The translations under genes and the position numbers were made by a program. The notes under the pieces were generated by a model. The model saw only the letters and a program-made list of their open reading frames with translations. It was not told the DNA's origin and ran no database searches. Shown here piece by piece: positions 11,101 through 25,075 of a DNA stretch of 64,000 nt. Location: the NCBI RefSeq assembly GCF_001640805.2, contig NC_066852.1, positions 3,238,274 to 3,302,273 of the forward strand, written 5' to 3'. The stretch's first letter is position 1. Each line of letters begins with the position of its first letter. Origin of the DNA: Lates calcarifer (lineage: Eukaryota > Chordata > Actinopteri > Centropomidae).

Positions 11101-14100
11101 GTTCAAACAGTTGATCTCCAGTAATGTGGCTGTAATATAGAAATAAATAGACATGTAGTGATTTTCTCAATGGACCAATAGTTGGCCTCAGCTTTGATCG
11201 TTAGTCCAACACTTGTATTTCTTTCTTGGCCAGAAAGGCTACTTTCTTTCCTCTGAGTTCCTCTTGTTACTCCCTGAGAAGATGCTGAAGTCGTGTTTTT
11301 CAAAGCCTCTACATCCCACCTCAGTTGGATCGATATCAGGTCACTACCATGCTTCTTTGGACTCTTGGAAGCCACATCTTAGTATTTCAGTCTTTCAGTT
11401 ACTACTTCTACAGGAGAGAGAACTCAATGAGTGGTACAATACAGCTCTGCTGTAGGCAGACCACAGACCACAATGTCTGGGCCCAGAGTGGAGCGTTAGG
11501 CTGAAAATGCTCGCTGAGCTCACCTGGATTAATACCAGCTGGGCAGGAGGATTTCCTTGTGTAGGTGTTTTGTGTGTTTCCTTTATTGTCTGCTAAAGTC
11601 GATTTGATTTCCTCGAGGTGGGGGGTGTCTGACTTGCTAGATGGTCTCCAGACAACTGCAGGCTTAAAGATTATGTATGTAATCTCTAATCACACTGTAC
11701 AAAAGTCACATAAAAATAACATTTTCATGGTAAGTTAAGATGTTTTAAATTTGAACAGGATGAAGAAGCAGAGCAGGTTTGTCAGAGCACAGTCATATAA
11801 GTCAGTGAGGAAAAATCTGTTGAGTTATTGAAATCAAAAGGTTTTATCCCTTTTGGAGCATGGATGTGCTGGACTGTGTGTCACTGTTTCTGCCTCATAG
11901 AAACATTCAGTGACTGATGTTATTGCGGTTGCTGTGCAGTTAACTGGTGGAGTTAGAGGTTTATGTGGAGTTCATGTGGAATTTACAGAACTCAGAGATT
12001 TAGAACTGGTGTTTAAAGCCATTATGCATAGAGTTTGGTGATCATAACATTTTTCACAAATGTAGATAATGTCAATGTCCCTCAAATTAATACAAAGGTT
12101 TGACTGCTGCTCTTTTAATTACATCATCTCGTTGCACCCTCCTCTTATGATTATTATGATGGCGCCCAACTCCGAAAGTTCACAAAGCAGCAGTGAATGG
12201 AAATGTGCAATAATTAGCAGTTTCTTTTGCATATTTCTTGAAATTTGGTAAAAATTTGCGCTACGTTTTCCTTGGCTGGTGGCGGCTGAGAGGAAACCTT
12301 ATGAAATGTACAAAATGGAAATTGTTCATCCTCAGAGGAGCATGAATGAGCTCAATGCATTTGTTACATTTGAAGTTTTTCTTGTCCAAGTGCAAATTTT
12401 GGCCTTTTGGTGGCACTAGAGGAAAGGACACCCTGGTCTAGACATTTATTCTCAGCTTCAAGTGGTGAAAAATGACACTGTATTTTCCAGGAAGTAAACA
12501 AATGAATGGAACTGAGAACAGTTACTCAGTATTAGTGTAAATTATGACATGAAAGATTTGGTAAAGTTAAATTAGAGTGTAAAAATCCTAAGCTGCTGTT
12601 CTGAATTCAACAAGACAAAGACTCATTTGAAAGATGAAGTGAAACTAATACCACAGAATTACAAATCAAGTACTTCTCACAGTATTGTTTGACATTTAAT
12701 TGTCATGTTGAGTATTAAAAGCACAGTTTGTATGCATGCTGTGTCTCCAATAAAATTCAATCAAAATATCATCAGTGAGAAGCTTACGTAAAGATCCATG
12801 ACTCTGCTTCTGGCAGCCCCACAAAGTACTGTATCAGTGCTTGAGTCATCTTTTCAGGGAACCGCAGGTCTGTGAAACTCAGAAGGCCAAAAAAATTACA
12901 TTTTTCCATGAAAGTCCACTTTTATCAATAAATGCCGAGGCGTTTTGTTGATGGTGTTACTTTAAACCTCCACTTTAGGTGACGAGGAAAATGAAGAGGA
13001 GTTAAAACTTACAGTTAAGTTAACCTCATGTCAACAGGAAAAGGTTGGTGCACGAAACAAGACCTTTTTATGTATATTAAATAACTTCACTCCACTAAAG
13101 AACTTTCATGAGACTACAAGCTAATGTTCCTGTTTGCAATTCAGGCGTTAATTTTCATAAAATGTAGCTCTTCTTTTGAAATCCATATTGTATCTTATAT
13201 AATTCTAATTCAGTTTATCCAACAGATATTTTTCAGATCTACTTCTTTAGCATTTCCAGTAGCTTTTAGCTCACACTTTGTCAAGTCAATAAACAACATA
13301 AATGCACTTTGTGAAAGCCCTGTGTAAACTCTGACTTAATTGCTTTTGCATCCTCACATGTGGCGGGAAATGACTTGAGACAAGTATCAGTGCACTGCCA
13401 TGTATTCCTGTAAAATTCCATTCAGATCCCACTCTGTGCAATCTTCTTTAAAGATTAAGTATTTGACTATGGGACTCTATTAGTCCCAGCTGTTCTGACT
13501 GCTGCTTTATATTCACACAATCACCCACATTATATTCTGTATATTCTTCTCTGTGTTCTGTCTTGATCTTTTCAGAGGAAGGATGGATGGAAGTTCATGA
13601 CTAGCACCTCTGTATCACCAACCACTGTTCCCTTTGATTCTCAAAGATACTTTGAGGTGTGTGCAGCAGTGTTCCCTTCCTTTATGCACCCTAGGGTTTA
13701 ACGTGATAATGAAGCATAGTACTTAAAGCCCTTGTGTTATTCTCAAGTGCATTAGCAGGGGCAGTCAACTTGAGTGCCGTGTGACATAAAAAAACACATC
13801 AATAACTCTTTAAAATGCAAATCCCCAGTGTTGAGTGTAAATGCTATCTTTGTAGTAGATCTGGTGTGACAGTCAGTGAATGTTTCATGGAACATACTGT
13901 AGTGTTTGGTGTGGGGGTGCTGCATGAAAACATCTCACTCTACATCCACATTTATCTGCCAATAATAGCACTGTTATTGGCAGTAACAACCTGTCATCCT
14001 GATAAAGACCTGCAATCATGCTATAATGTTATAAAAGTCATCATTCTTCCCTGTATCTGATCAAAGTGTAATGAATTAGACATCTGTAGAAAAACATTTT

Positions 14101-14604
14101 CCAAGGCTTCAATTATTTTAAGCTCCTTCAGGGCATTTTGCTGTAAAAAGCAGGGCCTCCTTCCCTCAGATGAAGCCAGGTGTTGTTGTTGCACAGAGCT
14201 TTTTCTCTTGCTGTTTGTCCTGAGAGCCACTGTGATAGAGATTGGATGGTTACAAAGTAACTATTGTTAAGGCCAAGCTCCGTCAGTACAGGATAGGCCA
14301 TGTCTCGACAAGAATGCAGCAAAAGAACAAAGTGGGTTACATCAGGCAGGTGTGGTTCTCAGAGAACCGTTCACCCTGACCTCCAACGTCTGTCCAGGAT
14401 AACAACATCTCACTCCCATGATTAGAGAAAATGTTGGCACTGAATGTAATCTGGACGGCAGCTGAGTTTCCTCCGAAATGTATTTGGCAAAGCAAGTTGG
14501 TAGTATATACACTGTAAACATACAGGATTTTGTTTTAGACGGGGTTTCCTTTGTATCTCTAAACTGACCAGGGTGCTCTCTTGTTCCTATGTTATCTTTA
14601 AAAG
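5188..14604. other. Intron 1 segment, mostly featureless
   Basis: No gene and no clear long repeat. A regulatory-looking block lies at 7960-8220. A short stretch at 12400-12440 (GGTGGCACTAGAGGAAAGGA) may be a fragment of the interspersed family described at 24755-25075. Confidence 0.5.
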
Positions 14605-15165
14605 CAGTGGTGGAGGTACAAAGATCCATAAAGTACTAATACATTCATGTAAATATACACCAGGTATTATAGGCAAATTTCACTTGAAATGTTAAAAGTC
14701 ACGACTTGTTCTGTAGTAAAATGGTTGACATTATGAGATAGTTAATGTTCTTTTACACATCTTCTGACTTTTCTCTTATCTTTGCTTTTTTATGGAGTAT
14801 TTGATCATTTTACCTCTTGGAGCCTCGAACAGTTAATTAGATTCAAAGATAAGAACGGTGGTTTGGGCACGGTACTATGACTTAAAAGGTTCAAATTGGC
14901 TTCCAGATGTCTGTCCACTGTTGTGGATACCATGCATGAAAGGGTTAGGAGCCAATGGCTTAATCTTTAACAATGTGCGTTTTTTTGGTTACGAGCTTGT
15001 CGTAATTTGAAAAGTAACTACAGTGGAGTAAAAAAAAAAAACAAAAAACAGCATTTCCCTCTAAAGCAAAGTGGAGTAGAAGTAGGTTAAAATGGAAATA
15101 CTCAAGTAAAGTATTTCAAAATTCTAATTGACTTGAGTAGATGTACTTACTTTTCACCACCACTT
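14605..15165 (-). mobile_element. Non-autonomous TIR DNA element
   Basis: The left end begins CAGTGGTGGAGGTACAAAG and the right end closes TTTTCACCACCACTT, so the two ends are inverted copies of a CAGTGGTG-type terminus. The right-hand ~140 bp (GTGGAGTAGAAGTA, then CTCAAGTAAAGTATTT) is the reverse complement of the 'tacttgagta / tacttctactccac' body that I recall from an abundant teleost repeat. There is no coding capacity. The flanks TTTAAAAG (left) and CTTAGAAG (right, overlapping the last bases of the element) may be a decayed 8-bp target duplication, which would suit an hAT-type element, but I am not certain of the superfamily. Confidence 0.65.
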
Positions 15166-15169
15166 AGAA

Positions 15170-18100
15170 GTAAATTTTAACATGCAGAGTGGGAAAAAGC
15201 CTGCAGCTCTTTGCCTCACTCGATTAGCATTTGTTCTCATCCCACCAGGTAGAAATCTGTAACTTACTGAGCAGAGAAGCAGAACAAAAATCCCACACAG
15301 TGCTCCAAACAACAATAATTCAGGAGGCAGCTTCATCGCACCACTTCCAAGAACTGATGCTGTGAGTTTCAAAGGTTTGACTCCCTGCAGGTTCTTATCT
15401 TTCTGTGTGTGCTCTGACTCATGATGTCTCTGCAAGTCTCTTAGTTTATTTTGATTGTTTGATAGTCTTAAACCTACAGTATCACTACAGCACAAACACA
15501 AGTAAGTAAGCACAAAGTATTTTATCCTGTCTTAGGTGAGTAGTTACACCTCATAGAAATTATTGATCGCGAGAGCATAAAAACCCCTCAGTGTACAGCA
15601 GTGACCAGTTTTTTCCAGGAAGAGTGGGTTGACTGCTTTCGGACTTCTGCGCGGCTAAAAGCGAAATAATTTTCAGCCAAAGAAATATCACTTCTCACAG
15701 CAGTTTTTAAATATCAGAGTCCTAGTCGCCTACCAGAGGACCAGAGGATTATTTTCAGAAAAGACAGCCAAAGTGGAAATGGGAATGTTGCCTCACATTC
15801 TGTAGGTGGGGAATCTGACAGAAAGATAAAAATACATACAGTATATGTATACAAAGTGTGTCAAACAGGATGGAAAACATTTAGCCACATTATTTTACTT
15901 CATGAATCTGGAGTTGCAGCCTGATTACTGACAATGTTGCTGCACTAACTTCTGTTCTCTCTTACGTAAACCTCTTCATTCAACAGAGTAGGATTAGAGA
16001 ATTGTGTAATATGTCGTATGTTTTAAATTGAAACAGCCACATGATTTCTTCTAGTTCCCGTCAGGGTCCAGCTCTATAAAGCACTGCCATTAGTGAATGA
16101 AATCTACACATAGAGTACAGGGCAGGTTACTGGGAAACAGGCTCATCAGCTGAAATCAATATTTGTGTCAGTCACAGTGCCTATCCAGGGTATTCTTCAC
16201 TTCCTGCGGTGACATTAAATGAGGAAACCCCGCAGACATTAGATACAGACCTCCAAGCTTTCAGTAGACATTTAACTGTATAATTGAGTACAGAAATGAA
16301 AATCTTTCATCTCCTAATGCACCCACCCAGCCCTCTGAAAGTCAGACCCTCATTACGGTGGAGGGAAGATGAAGACCACTTGATGCCAGCAGTGATAACA
16401 TGAGGAACAACCCATAACTGATTGACATATATGTGCAGTCCATACCAACCAGATGATTTTTCCCTCAAAGAGAATCAGACTTTGGCCTGATCCAGTGTGC
16501 TCTGACGCAGGGGAAGTAGACGTTTGCAAGAACACACAGTGTGATAAATAAAGAGTGCTGCTTGGGTGTTTGAATCATCTCTTACTCAGGGTAAAGTCCT
16601 GAATCAACCCTGCACTGAACAAGCGTGTCTCTGTTTGCTAACAGACACATAACTGACAGACCCTCAGAGCTGTGTCTTAACTTCTCTGTAGCAATGATAA
16701 TTCTGTGTGTGAGGGAATAATTTGGCACAGTGGCATTAATCCGAAGGTGAGAGTGGTGTTGTTATTGCGAGGGCAGCGGCCAATCACAGAGTCCATGTGT
16801 GTGCCATCAATGCTGTGATCAGTGTTTCATTAGATTTAGACTGAAAAATAACTTTGTGTTGGTCAGGGAAAGAGCATGGTTTAATTAAAATTACAACTTC
16901 ATTAAGGACAGGGAGTCGTGTCACCATTGTTACAATAATAATCAGTTAAGGTTCAGGGAGGATCATGGTCATGATTATAGGAAAACTAACACTGACCATA
17001 GATGGGAAATTGAAAACAACTCCTCCCTCTAAGGGCTTTGTTGTTCTACAGTAATGTCACCTGACTTCCTCTATTCCTGACAGTAGTCTTAGTTACTACA
17101 GCCACTACAGGGCTTTGTCACTTGAATATAAACATATTGTTTTGGGGCAGCATGTGATAATAGCATCTTTGAAATTATTCTGATGATATGGTGAATAAGG
17201 GTGCTCGCATTGCTGCTGCCTACCACTGTGTTTTTTCCTTTTATTTTTGTTTTATTTTATACTACCAGGAGGTACCAGTAGCATTAAGCTAGGAGTTTAC
17301 ATTGATCTGCAAACGTTACCATCACCGTTCACATCCTCTATTCTGCCGCTTTTCATTGACTCTACTGCATCTGCTGAAGCCTTGCTGAGCTAGCAGTTCA
17401 GATGGCTCCCCACTAGGCTGTCGGTAAAGGTGGAGACTGGAGTCACATTTACTGCTTTGAATGTCAGCCAGCAGGAGAAAAAAGTGAAACTGGAGCTGTT
17501 GTCTGACAGTGTAGATGTTCAAATTGAGTATGTAACTACGTTTCTGTGAATTCACAGATAACTCCCAGATTTACTGTGTAGAAATGAACCATTGACACAT
17601 GGAAACCTGGCAACACTGGAGTAATGACCACAGCTGTGAGGGCAGTGGGAGTGTCAGTGGTGGGGGGTGTTGAATACATTTTTTATTTGTGAAGAGGCAT
17701 GCTAAGGTGCTCCTTTAGTGAAGTGTGCATGAGCAGCAACATATACTGATTTTTAATTTAATCAAATTAAGCCTAATGAAACCCCTGCAAACATACAGTC
17801 AAGGTCCCTGCCGCTCAGTTGTAAAATGAAATGCAAAAGAAAGCAAGCAGCATAACCGCATGTGTTTATATTTCAACAGACGTGTTTACTGTAATGTGTT
17901 GTTCCCCGGCATATTCTGGTAAAGCATATTATAGAAAATGGCTCTCTAATAGTCTGTTGAAAGATTCAGTGTGCTGTGCAGTATGGCTTTGTTGTGAAAC
18001 ACCATTTTACCATCCCTCATCAAGGTCAACCCTCCCCCCGCCCTCCCCGCCGTAGAGATTGCGGTTTCTCTGAAAAGCTCCATTTGTATAGATCTGAGTG

Positions 18101-20867
18101 CAGTTTGATCGGATCCTGCTGGCTCTAATGAGTCGGCAACACCTTGGTAAGCTGCCCCTTGATCCCTCCAGAGATGCATTTGCACCAAACACTAAATAAG
18201 GTCCAAAAGTAGCACAATGGTGCCATGCTGCTGTTTGACTGAGGTTTCAGGGCCTCTCAGGGTCCTTCGCTGCCTTCCAGTTTCACTTTCATTCACGCAG
18301 GTGCAGGCATGTTCTGTGTTATTGAATTAGTGCAGGAAAATGTTGAGTGTGATTGTTGTCAGCTACTCTGGCCATAATCTCACCACAGAAAAGCTGCAGG
18401 AAAACAAAGTATCAATATGGTGTACGGTGTCTGCAAGTGAAAACAGACAGATACAACACAGAGTGTGAGTCTGCATTTTTCACAGTTTCCAGTGTTGTAA
18501 TTGGGGCTGGTAGAGGCCTGGATAGAGACGTGGAATGATTTCCTGGGTCTGTCTGAGGATGGATAATTTATACGCTGTGTTCTCCGCCCCCTTGACCTTT
18601 ATGGTTTCTCTGACTCAGGAATTGAATGATTGGGTAAAGGCCGTAGGTTTAGTCCTCTGGTATTCCAGTCAGCCAGCCTGTTGAAGGTGTAACCAAACGC
18701 CTCACGACAGGAAGCTCGGGTAGAAGAATAGTTTCAGGCTGAGTAAAGTCACCTACAGGTCGTATGACATTTCACATCAAAACAAACTCACTCGGCAGAG
18801 TTCCTCTTTGTTTGATAAATGTTAGATTGATTACCTGGAAAAGTAGATCATTTTAGTCAGTTTAATACATATTCAGTGAAGGCCCATGTTGATTTTTCTC
18901 TTTTTCTTCATATTGTGGATTTAGTGTTTGACCCTCGTTTCTGATTACATCCAGAAATCCATACTTTTATTTGTTAAATATTCCAGCTCAGTGTCCATGC
19001 TCCAGGTTGAGTTTATTTTGTAAATGGTGGAAAATGCAGCTAGCCTATACATTAATGTTAATATTCTTGTTTTCTCTTTGTTAAACAATAGACAACCAAA
19101 CAACTGAGACTAGTTAGCTGTCAGGTGGATTGATCCTCTCATCCTGATGATGCCTGACTAGCATACAATCTCTGAACAGTGCAGGAAAAACATATACGAG
19201 TGAGCATTTTAAATATACTATATCTAAAATCATGCTGTTTGTGTTGAAGAGAGGACATGGATACATATAATAGCGCTGCTAAAAAACAATGCAACATTCA
19301 AATTCAGCACATTACATGACTTTAAAATCCTTACTGACTGTAAATAGCCTGTGTTTGTCTGTATTGTTAACGAGCTGAAACAGAATCACCAGAAGACTCG
19401 TAATTCCACTTGTGGGGAAAAAAAATGTCAGTATGGTCATGGCAGCTCCAGCTGCTCTGAGGCTCAGTCTGGAGGTGACAGATTTGAATCGCAGACTCCC
19501 ACACAGCACAAGATAACGTGTGCAGACTGTCCATGTTGACCTGCCTTACTACACTATAATTAGCCCTGATTATTGTGTAGTATGTTCCCTGGTTAGACAG
19601 AGTGTTTACCCCATTAATTAACAGTTTCTCTATAATGAAAAACACCTTTATCAAAGATTTATTAAGAGTTATAAGACGACTGCTTATAACAAAACAGAAA
19701 CTCATGAGCCTTTATTAATGACTTAGAAACATATTTGACTGTTATTTAATGTTCTTTACCCTTTATTACTGACCTATTGAATTTATAGCTAAAGACTCGA
19801 TGCTTCCCTTGAAAACAAGAATGACTAATGACTTGACTATTATAAACTCACCAGCTAGAGAGAGATCCTGCACCCCTCTTATTAATCTTATTAATGGCTT
19901 CTTATTATTAGTTTTTAGCTAATCTTTGAAGGATTAGAGAAGTATTTATCAACTACAAATAAAGCCATTAGTTGCATCTTATAAACCTGAACATGTAAGA
20001 CTGGAGCGAGGGAATGTGGAGAAACTCTGAGAACAAATGCTGCCTTCTAGCATCAAGGCAGTGTCTTCAATCAGGAACATGAAAAGACTGAATGAGCGTT
20101 TCTCAGTGTGCACCTGACTTGTCTTGCCTGAATGCACCTCATGATGAAACCCGAACCTCTAAATGCTCCCACAGGGTTCATGTGTCTATGAATGCCTTAT
20201 GCTGTGGCATTGTCATGCTTTTACTGCTTCTCATGTGCTGTGTTTATGTCATGGTGTTTTATCAATGAAGGTGCTTTCTCACAGCCTGTGTTTTCTATCA
20301 TTACTGGTGCACAGTTTATGGTCAATATGCCCTGGGTGGGTGGATTTTTCAAGCAGAAACTACACATTCTCCAATCTATACCCAATCTGTTCTTCGTTGG
20401 GCCTCACTGAGTTTGAAGATTTTTTTCTGAGTGTGTGGCATTTTAGCTGCTTCTTTTTGTGTGATAGTTCACAGTGTGGAGAGACAGGGAACATTATGAG
20501 ACAGAGGAGTAAATAGAGGAGGAGGGCATGTAATCAGACCCTGGGCACGGCACAAACCAAGGATGTCCTGTTTACATCCCCTCAGGCATCAGGATGCCCT
20601 CTGAGTTAAAAAGCATAACCCGGACCCCTCTTTGGAAATCTGACTACAGATCCTTTCAAGCGTCAGAAAATGTCCTCAAGGTCTGACATCGCACTCCTCT
20701 GTGGATGCCCCATGTAATATCATGGGATTGCTTATAAATAGCACGCCACTTTCAAGGACATTGTGCATGTCATGTCTATGTATGTTATTTAACACCATTT
20801 AGTCCAGCTTGTCATTTAATGTTGCTCTGTTAGGGTATGGAAATGGGATGCTGGTCTGTTGGTTGCT
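15170..20867. other. Intron 1 segment, no gene
   Basis: No coding similarity. AT-rich TTATTAAT-type repetitive sequence at about 19600-19980 looks like a decayed mobile element, but I could not define ends. A C/G-rich patch lies near 18020-18060. Confidence 0.45.
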
Positions 20868-20985
20868 GGGTCGTTCATCGTCCCCAGACAATGAAGTGTA
20901 TTGGCTGGTGATCCCCTGACTTTTTATCTCGCACCATCAGCAGGTCAAAGTTTCTCTCTCTATCAGCTGACTACTGTGCTTCTGG
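20868..20985 (-). repeat. Interspersed repeat family R1, fragment
   Basis: Read on the - strand it gives the block GACCTGCTGATGGTGCGAGA, then AAAAAGTCAGGGGATCA. This aligns with the copies at 24755-25075 and 59716-59960 (GACC.GATGATGG.GCT.GATGAAAAGTC). Confidence 0.6.
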
Positions 20986-21604
20986 GAGTAATATCAGAAA
21001 CTGCTCAAAACGTAAAGTAAATTCTTTCCAACCTGAAAAGGACTCTGAGGTACCTTTCAGCTTACAACAGAAGTGTTGCCTTTCATAATAGCTCTCAGAG
21101 AACCACTGTGTGCTGATCGGCCTACATTTGCAATGATTATATCCTCTTCCACCCTGCTGTGGCCACCTGTGGGTCCATCATTACAAACACAAGGTCGAGC
21201 ACTGTTCAAACTGGCTGAGCCTTAGTTAAAATTCTAGTCAAAAACCAGGTTTCCAGAGATACTGATGTCAAACTCACAGATGGGTACATGAGTGTGAATT
21301 GGTGTGTGCATCCACTTATGCTACTGTGTTGAATATACTGTACATCAGTGGGAGATTTAGGGTTCAAGAGGTGACTGGATTTCCTTTTGTGGAAAGCACA
21401 TTTACCTCTTGGCCTTTGTACATGAATGAGCACTCTCCTCCTCCTGACATGAAGCACAGCCTTCACTCTCATCCTCGTCTGCTTCCTTCTGACTGCTCTG
21501 CCTGATTGAGAATGACTTCTTCATCCACATCACTTGTCTCCTCTCACTCGGGAGCACAAGGAGACGAACGTGTGCCTCTGTGTTTGAGTGTATATGAGCA
21601 TTTG

Positions 21605-21617
21605 TGTGTGTGTGTGT
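21605..21617. repeat. Short (TG)n
   Basis: About six to seven TG units. A minor simple repeat. Confidence 0.7.
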
Positions 21618-22889
21618 ACAGGCCAGTACTGCTGAGTTTGACATAATAGACTTGCACTTCATCGTAGTTTTATCTCAATAATACTTTGTTTTTGGAGTGC
21701 ACTCTCTCTGTATATAAAATGAAATAATAAATCCCCTGTTATTTATTATAGGCCCACTTAAATATGTGATACTTTGATGTGTCTATACACAGGGCTACAA
21801 TCTGGGGAAAACCTTGGATCTTGAATTTTTCACTCTCCTCCTTTTTGTAGATGCACAGTTTTCACATGAGAACAATGATTTGTAATTTGCTGGTTTGTCA
21901 GCTCCTAAGCTTCAGCCTCAGGCAAACTCTGACTAAAACAAGTGAAGGAACAGAACTGCTCGTTGGTTTTATATTAAATCTCTTGAAGTCATTCAGGCTA
22001 CCAACAAGGAGGAAAAATCGGACCTGGAATTCACATATACGTAGGACAAGCACTCACAAATGTTGTGTAATTATTCTTTTGTTTAAATCATTACTTACAC
22101 ACATGAGTGTTTGGACCTCTGCCTCTCTCTGGGTGTATGTGTGTGTGTGATATTGGTGATTCCACTCCTCAATAATCAAAGCTTTCTTTATAACACATTA
22201 TTCTAAACAATCTTCACATGAATCATGAAACAGAACAGCTCTGAGTGCAGTATTTTGGTAGTTTGAATGCAAGGAATGAATATTGTGTATATCCAGTCAA
22301 TATTAAGACAGCCTTACAGGTAAAGCAGAACGTTTGAGGAAAATATTTCAACTATTTTTTTTAACCAGTCTTGAAAATGTGATTTAATTTCTTAAATTGT
22401 TATTTTCTGTAGAAATACTAATAATACTAAACTAAAGTTTTTGCTGTTGCTACATTACAAACGTAAACCAGTCTAGAAGACATGTTGCACACACATAAAA
22501 GTAGATACACAGAGAGAGTTTGTACACAGTAGTGCAATAGTATAGTTATGTAGCCCACTGTAGCGCAGATGCAGCTATAGTTCAGATGTGTATTCACTGT
22601 TGCCCTGTACATGTTGTCAGAGATTGTATCTTGTGGCGGATGGTGTCTGCTCAGTGCAGATTCAATAAGGTGTGGCACTGATGGCTCCATCTTCACGGTG
22701 TAGGCTCAGTGGAAAGCAGCATCAGTCAAACAGACACAAAAGTACAAAATGGGTCCTGACGATAAAAAAAACAATTAAAGATGACTTTTTTCTTTCTTTC
22801 TGGCTGTCTCTCATTTGCTTTTTTCACAGTAAAACAACAATCTTTTGTTTTGCAAATCCCCTCCTGATTTCTCACTTTCTGGAAGATGA

Positions 22890-23060
22890 ATTGTGCGATT
22901 AATTGGAATTGAAATGCCGAACATTGTAATGAGCCCCTGCATACATTTTCTCACATGCGCTCATTTTTCATAAGCTAAAGCACTTTTTACATTTTGCCCA
23001 AGTGGTCATTTCCAATTAATCCCAAGGCTCAGTGTAATTGGCTCCCACGCCCAGACTGTC
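22890..23060. promoter_or_regulatory. Regulatory-looking block with inverted homeodomain-type sites
   Basis: Contains GATTAATTGGAA (22897-22908) and its exact inverse TTCCAATTAATC (23010-23021), both with a TAATT homeodomain core. The enhancer role is inference only. Confidence 0.3.
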
Positions 23061-23864
23061 AGAGTAAGAAAATACATTATTTATTTGCTTTTCTTCCACA
23101 CTGTCCACTTGCAGCCTTTCTGTCGCCTGTTTCTTGCCAAATGAAAGGCCTCCCATGGCTTCATTTATTACAAGTGAGGTGAAAAAGCATTAGTAATCAT
23201 GAGTCATGTTCCCGTCCTTTCACCCCACCCCCCTTTGCCCTCATGCTGCTGTTACCAGCCACCAGATCTTTAGGGCGTATGTTAAGGGAGAGCTCAGAGG
23301 ATGATCCGATGGACCAAACTGCTGTTTTTATCTCTCACAATTAAACTAAACAGGAAGCAAAATCAAGCCTTGCAAAATAAAAACAAACAGTAACCTTCAT
23401 GATAAACATTTATCCTCCCAAGAATTGTGCAACATGATCATTTTTAGTCCAAATAACAAGATGGCAGTAAACTGGATAAAGTCCCTTACTTCATTCACAT
23501 TTCTTTTCCTGTGCAAGAAGTATGCATGTAGAAACACACACTCACAGATAAACAAACACAACAACGAGCAATTAGACCCCATATGTGAGAAACTTTCTAT
23601 TATAGACGACACGCACACAAGGAAATACAATTCAGTCTGTGTATCTGTGGTGAAAATCTGGTACAGCCCTGCAGAAGCACTCAGCAGGCGTTTTCCTGCT
23701 GGCTTGTTCAACACAGTATCTGACCACAGACTCCTGCTGGCTAACATAATGCAATCCGTCTGTCTCCTCCTCTCTAAACTCTTAAGACTCTCAAATGCTT
23801 TGTGCCCTTATATTTGATCAGAAGATGTTAAAACAACCAGCTTCCTTTTTCTATTTACATCACA

Positions 23865-24035
23865 CTCAGTACAGTGCACATAAGTAATTGGACAGTTGAA
23901 GGTTTTTTTGTTTTTCATGTTCTGTGTTTTGGCACATTCAATTTGAAAATACGTATAATGGATACAACATTAAAGTCAGCTTGAATTTGAGCAGGTTTAC
24001 CTCAATATATTCTATAGTTAAGAAACACTGTGAAT
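23865..24035. repeat. Probable fish interspersed repeat (decayed)
   Basis: The opening CAGTGCACATAAGTAATTGG and the later 'GCTTGAATTTGAG.AGGTTTAC' resemble a dispersed fish element from memory. There is only one copy in the window and the ends are unclear. Confidence 0.45.
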
Positions 24036-24754
24036 GGCTCCTAACATAAAATAAAACTCTGTGGTTGGTATAGCAACAGGTTTACAAGGTCAGTGTTTAA
24101 AATAAATTCTGTTCTTAGTCATCCATGTATTCGGAGGTACCAGTGGAGGTATCGTTAATCGATGTTGTGTTTGCTGTCACCACACAAAATGATGGCAGAC
24201 CTGCTGGACTGGTCCTCAGAAACCAAACATCTCGTTTAATTTTTGTTAAAAACTGTATTTAACTGACATTCATGAGTCACACATCTGGGCAGGGGTAGTT
24301 TTTGTTCCGAGTGTGGACTGGAAGGTGTCCGGCTCCTTCAAAGCTGTTGACAGTGAACACTCCTCCATTCCTGAGCCATGTGGCTCCGTGCCTCGCTCAT
24401 ATCCCTCATGGCTGGATGTGTGACTGCGGAAGCTGAGCCTGAATTGAATCAAATGGAAATGAATTTGGAAAAGCAAGCTTGAAATCGTTATTAGCAGTTA
24501 GAGTCAATAATGATTTACATTTGAGACTTGAAATTCAATTTCCAGGCACGGCACTCCTGTTCTGACTAAATGTTATTTACAGAACTGTTTCTCATAATTG
24601 TGATGTCTGTATTACGATTATAAATACTGATAATTACAAGACCTGTATTTCATAATTATGAGAAAACTATAGCCTAAAGATAAAGTAGGTCTTGTAACTG
24701 TGAGATGAAGCTGCAATGTTAATGGTTCTGACCGGCTGTACACAGCTGAGAAGC

Positions 24755-25075
24755 TTTGAGCTAAATGCTAACACATTCACATTGATAACGCTCACATACT
24801 AATGTTAAGCGAGTTTAATGTTCACCAGCTGTTAGCATGCTAACATTTGCTAATTAGCACAAAGATTAGCCATGGCCTGATGGGAATGTCATTCAGAAAC
24901 CAAAGTATTAAACAAATTAAAATTTCGACCTGACGGCAGTAGGTGAAAAGTCGGGGGATTATCAAAGTGATCATGATTGATCCTGAGGGGGACATGGCTG
25001 TCAGATTTCATAGCAATCAATCAATAGTTATTTGAATAATTTCAGTCAAAACCAAAACAGCCAGCCTCAGAGTGC
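24755..25075 (+). repeat. Interspersed repeat family R1, longest copy
   Basis: Starts in a GCTAAATGCTAACA / TTAGCATGCTAACATTTGCT section. It continues through ACCAAAGTATT..ACAAATT, GACCTGACGGCAGTAGGTGA, GATCCTGAGGGGGACATGG and CAATCAATCAATAGTTATTT. It aligns end to end with 59716-59960, and parts match 49171-49312 and four minus-strand copies. It resembles a very common teleost repeat. I cannot assign it to a named superfamily. Confidence 0.8.

Noticed and set aside
19483..19500. tRNA-like T-arm motif GATTTGAATCGCAGACTCC
   Set aside because: No A-box or cloverleaf could be formed around it. Probably chance.
23425..23817. 130-codon + strand frame with an overlapping 116-codon minus-strand frame
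   Set aside because: Open on both strands, no domain or family similarity, inside intron 1.
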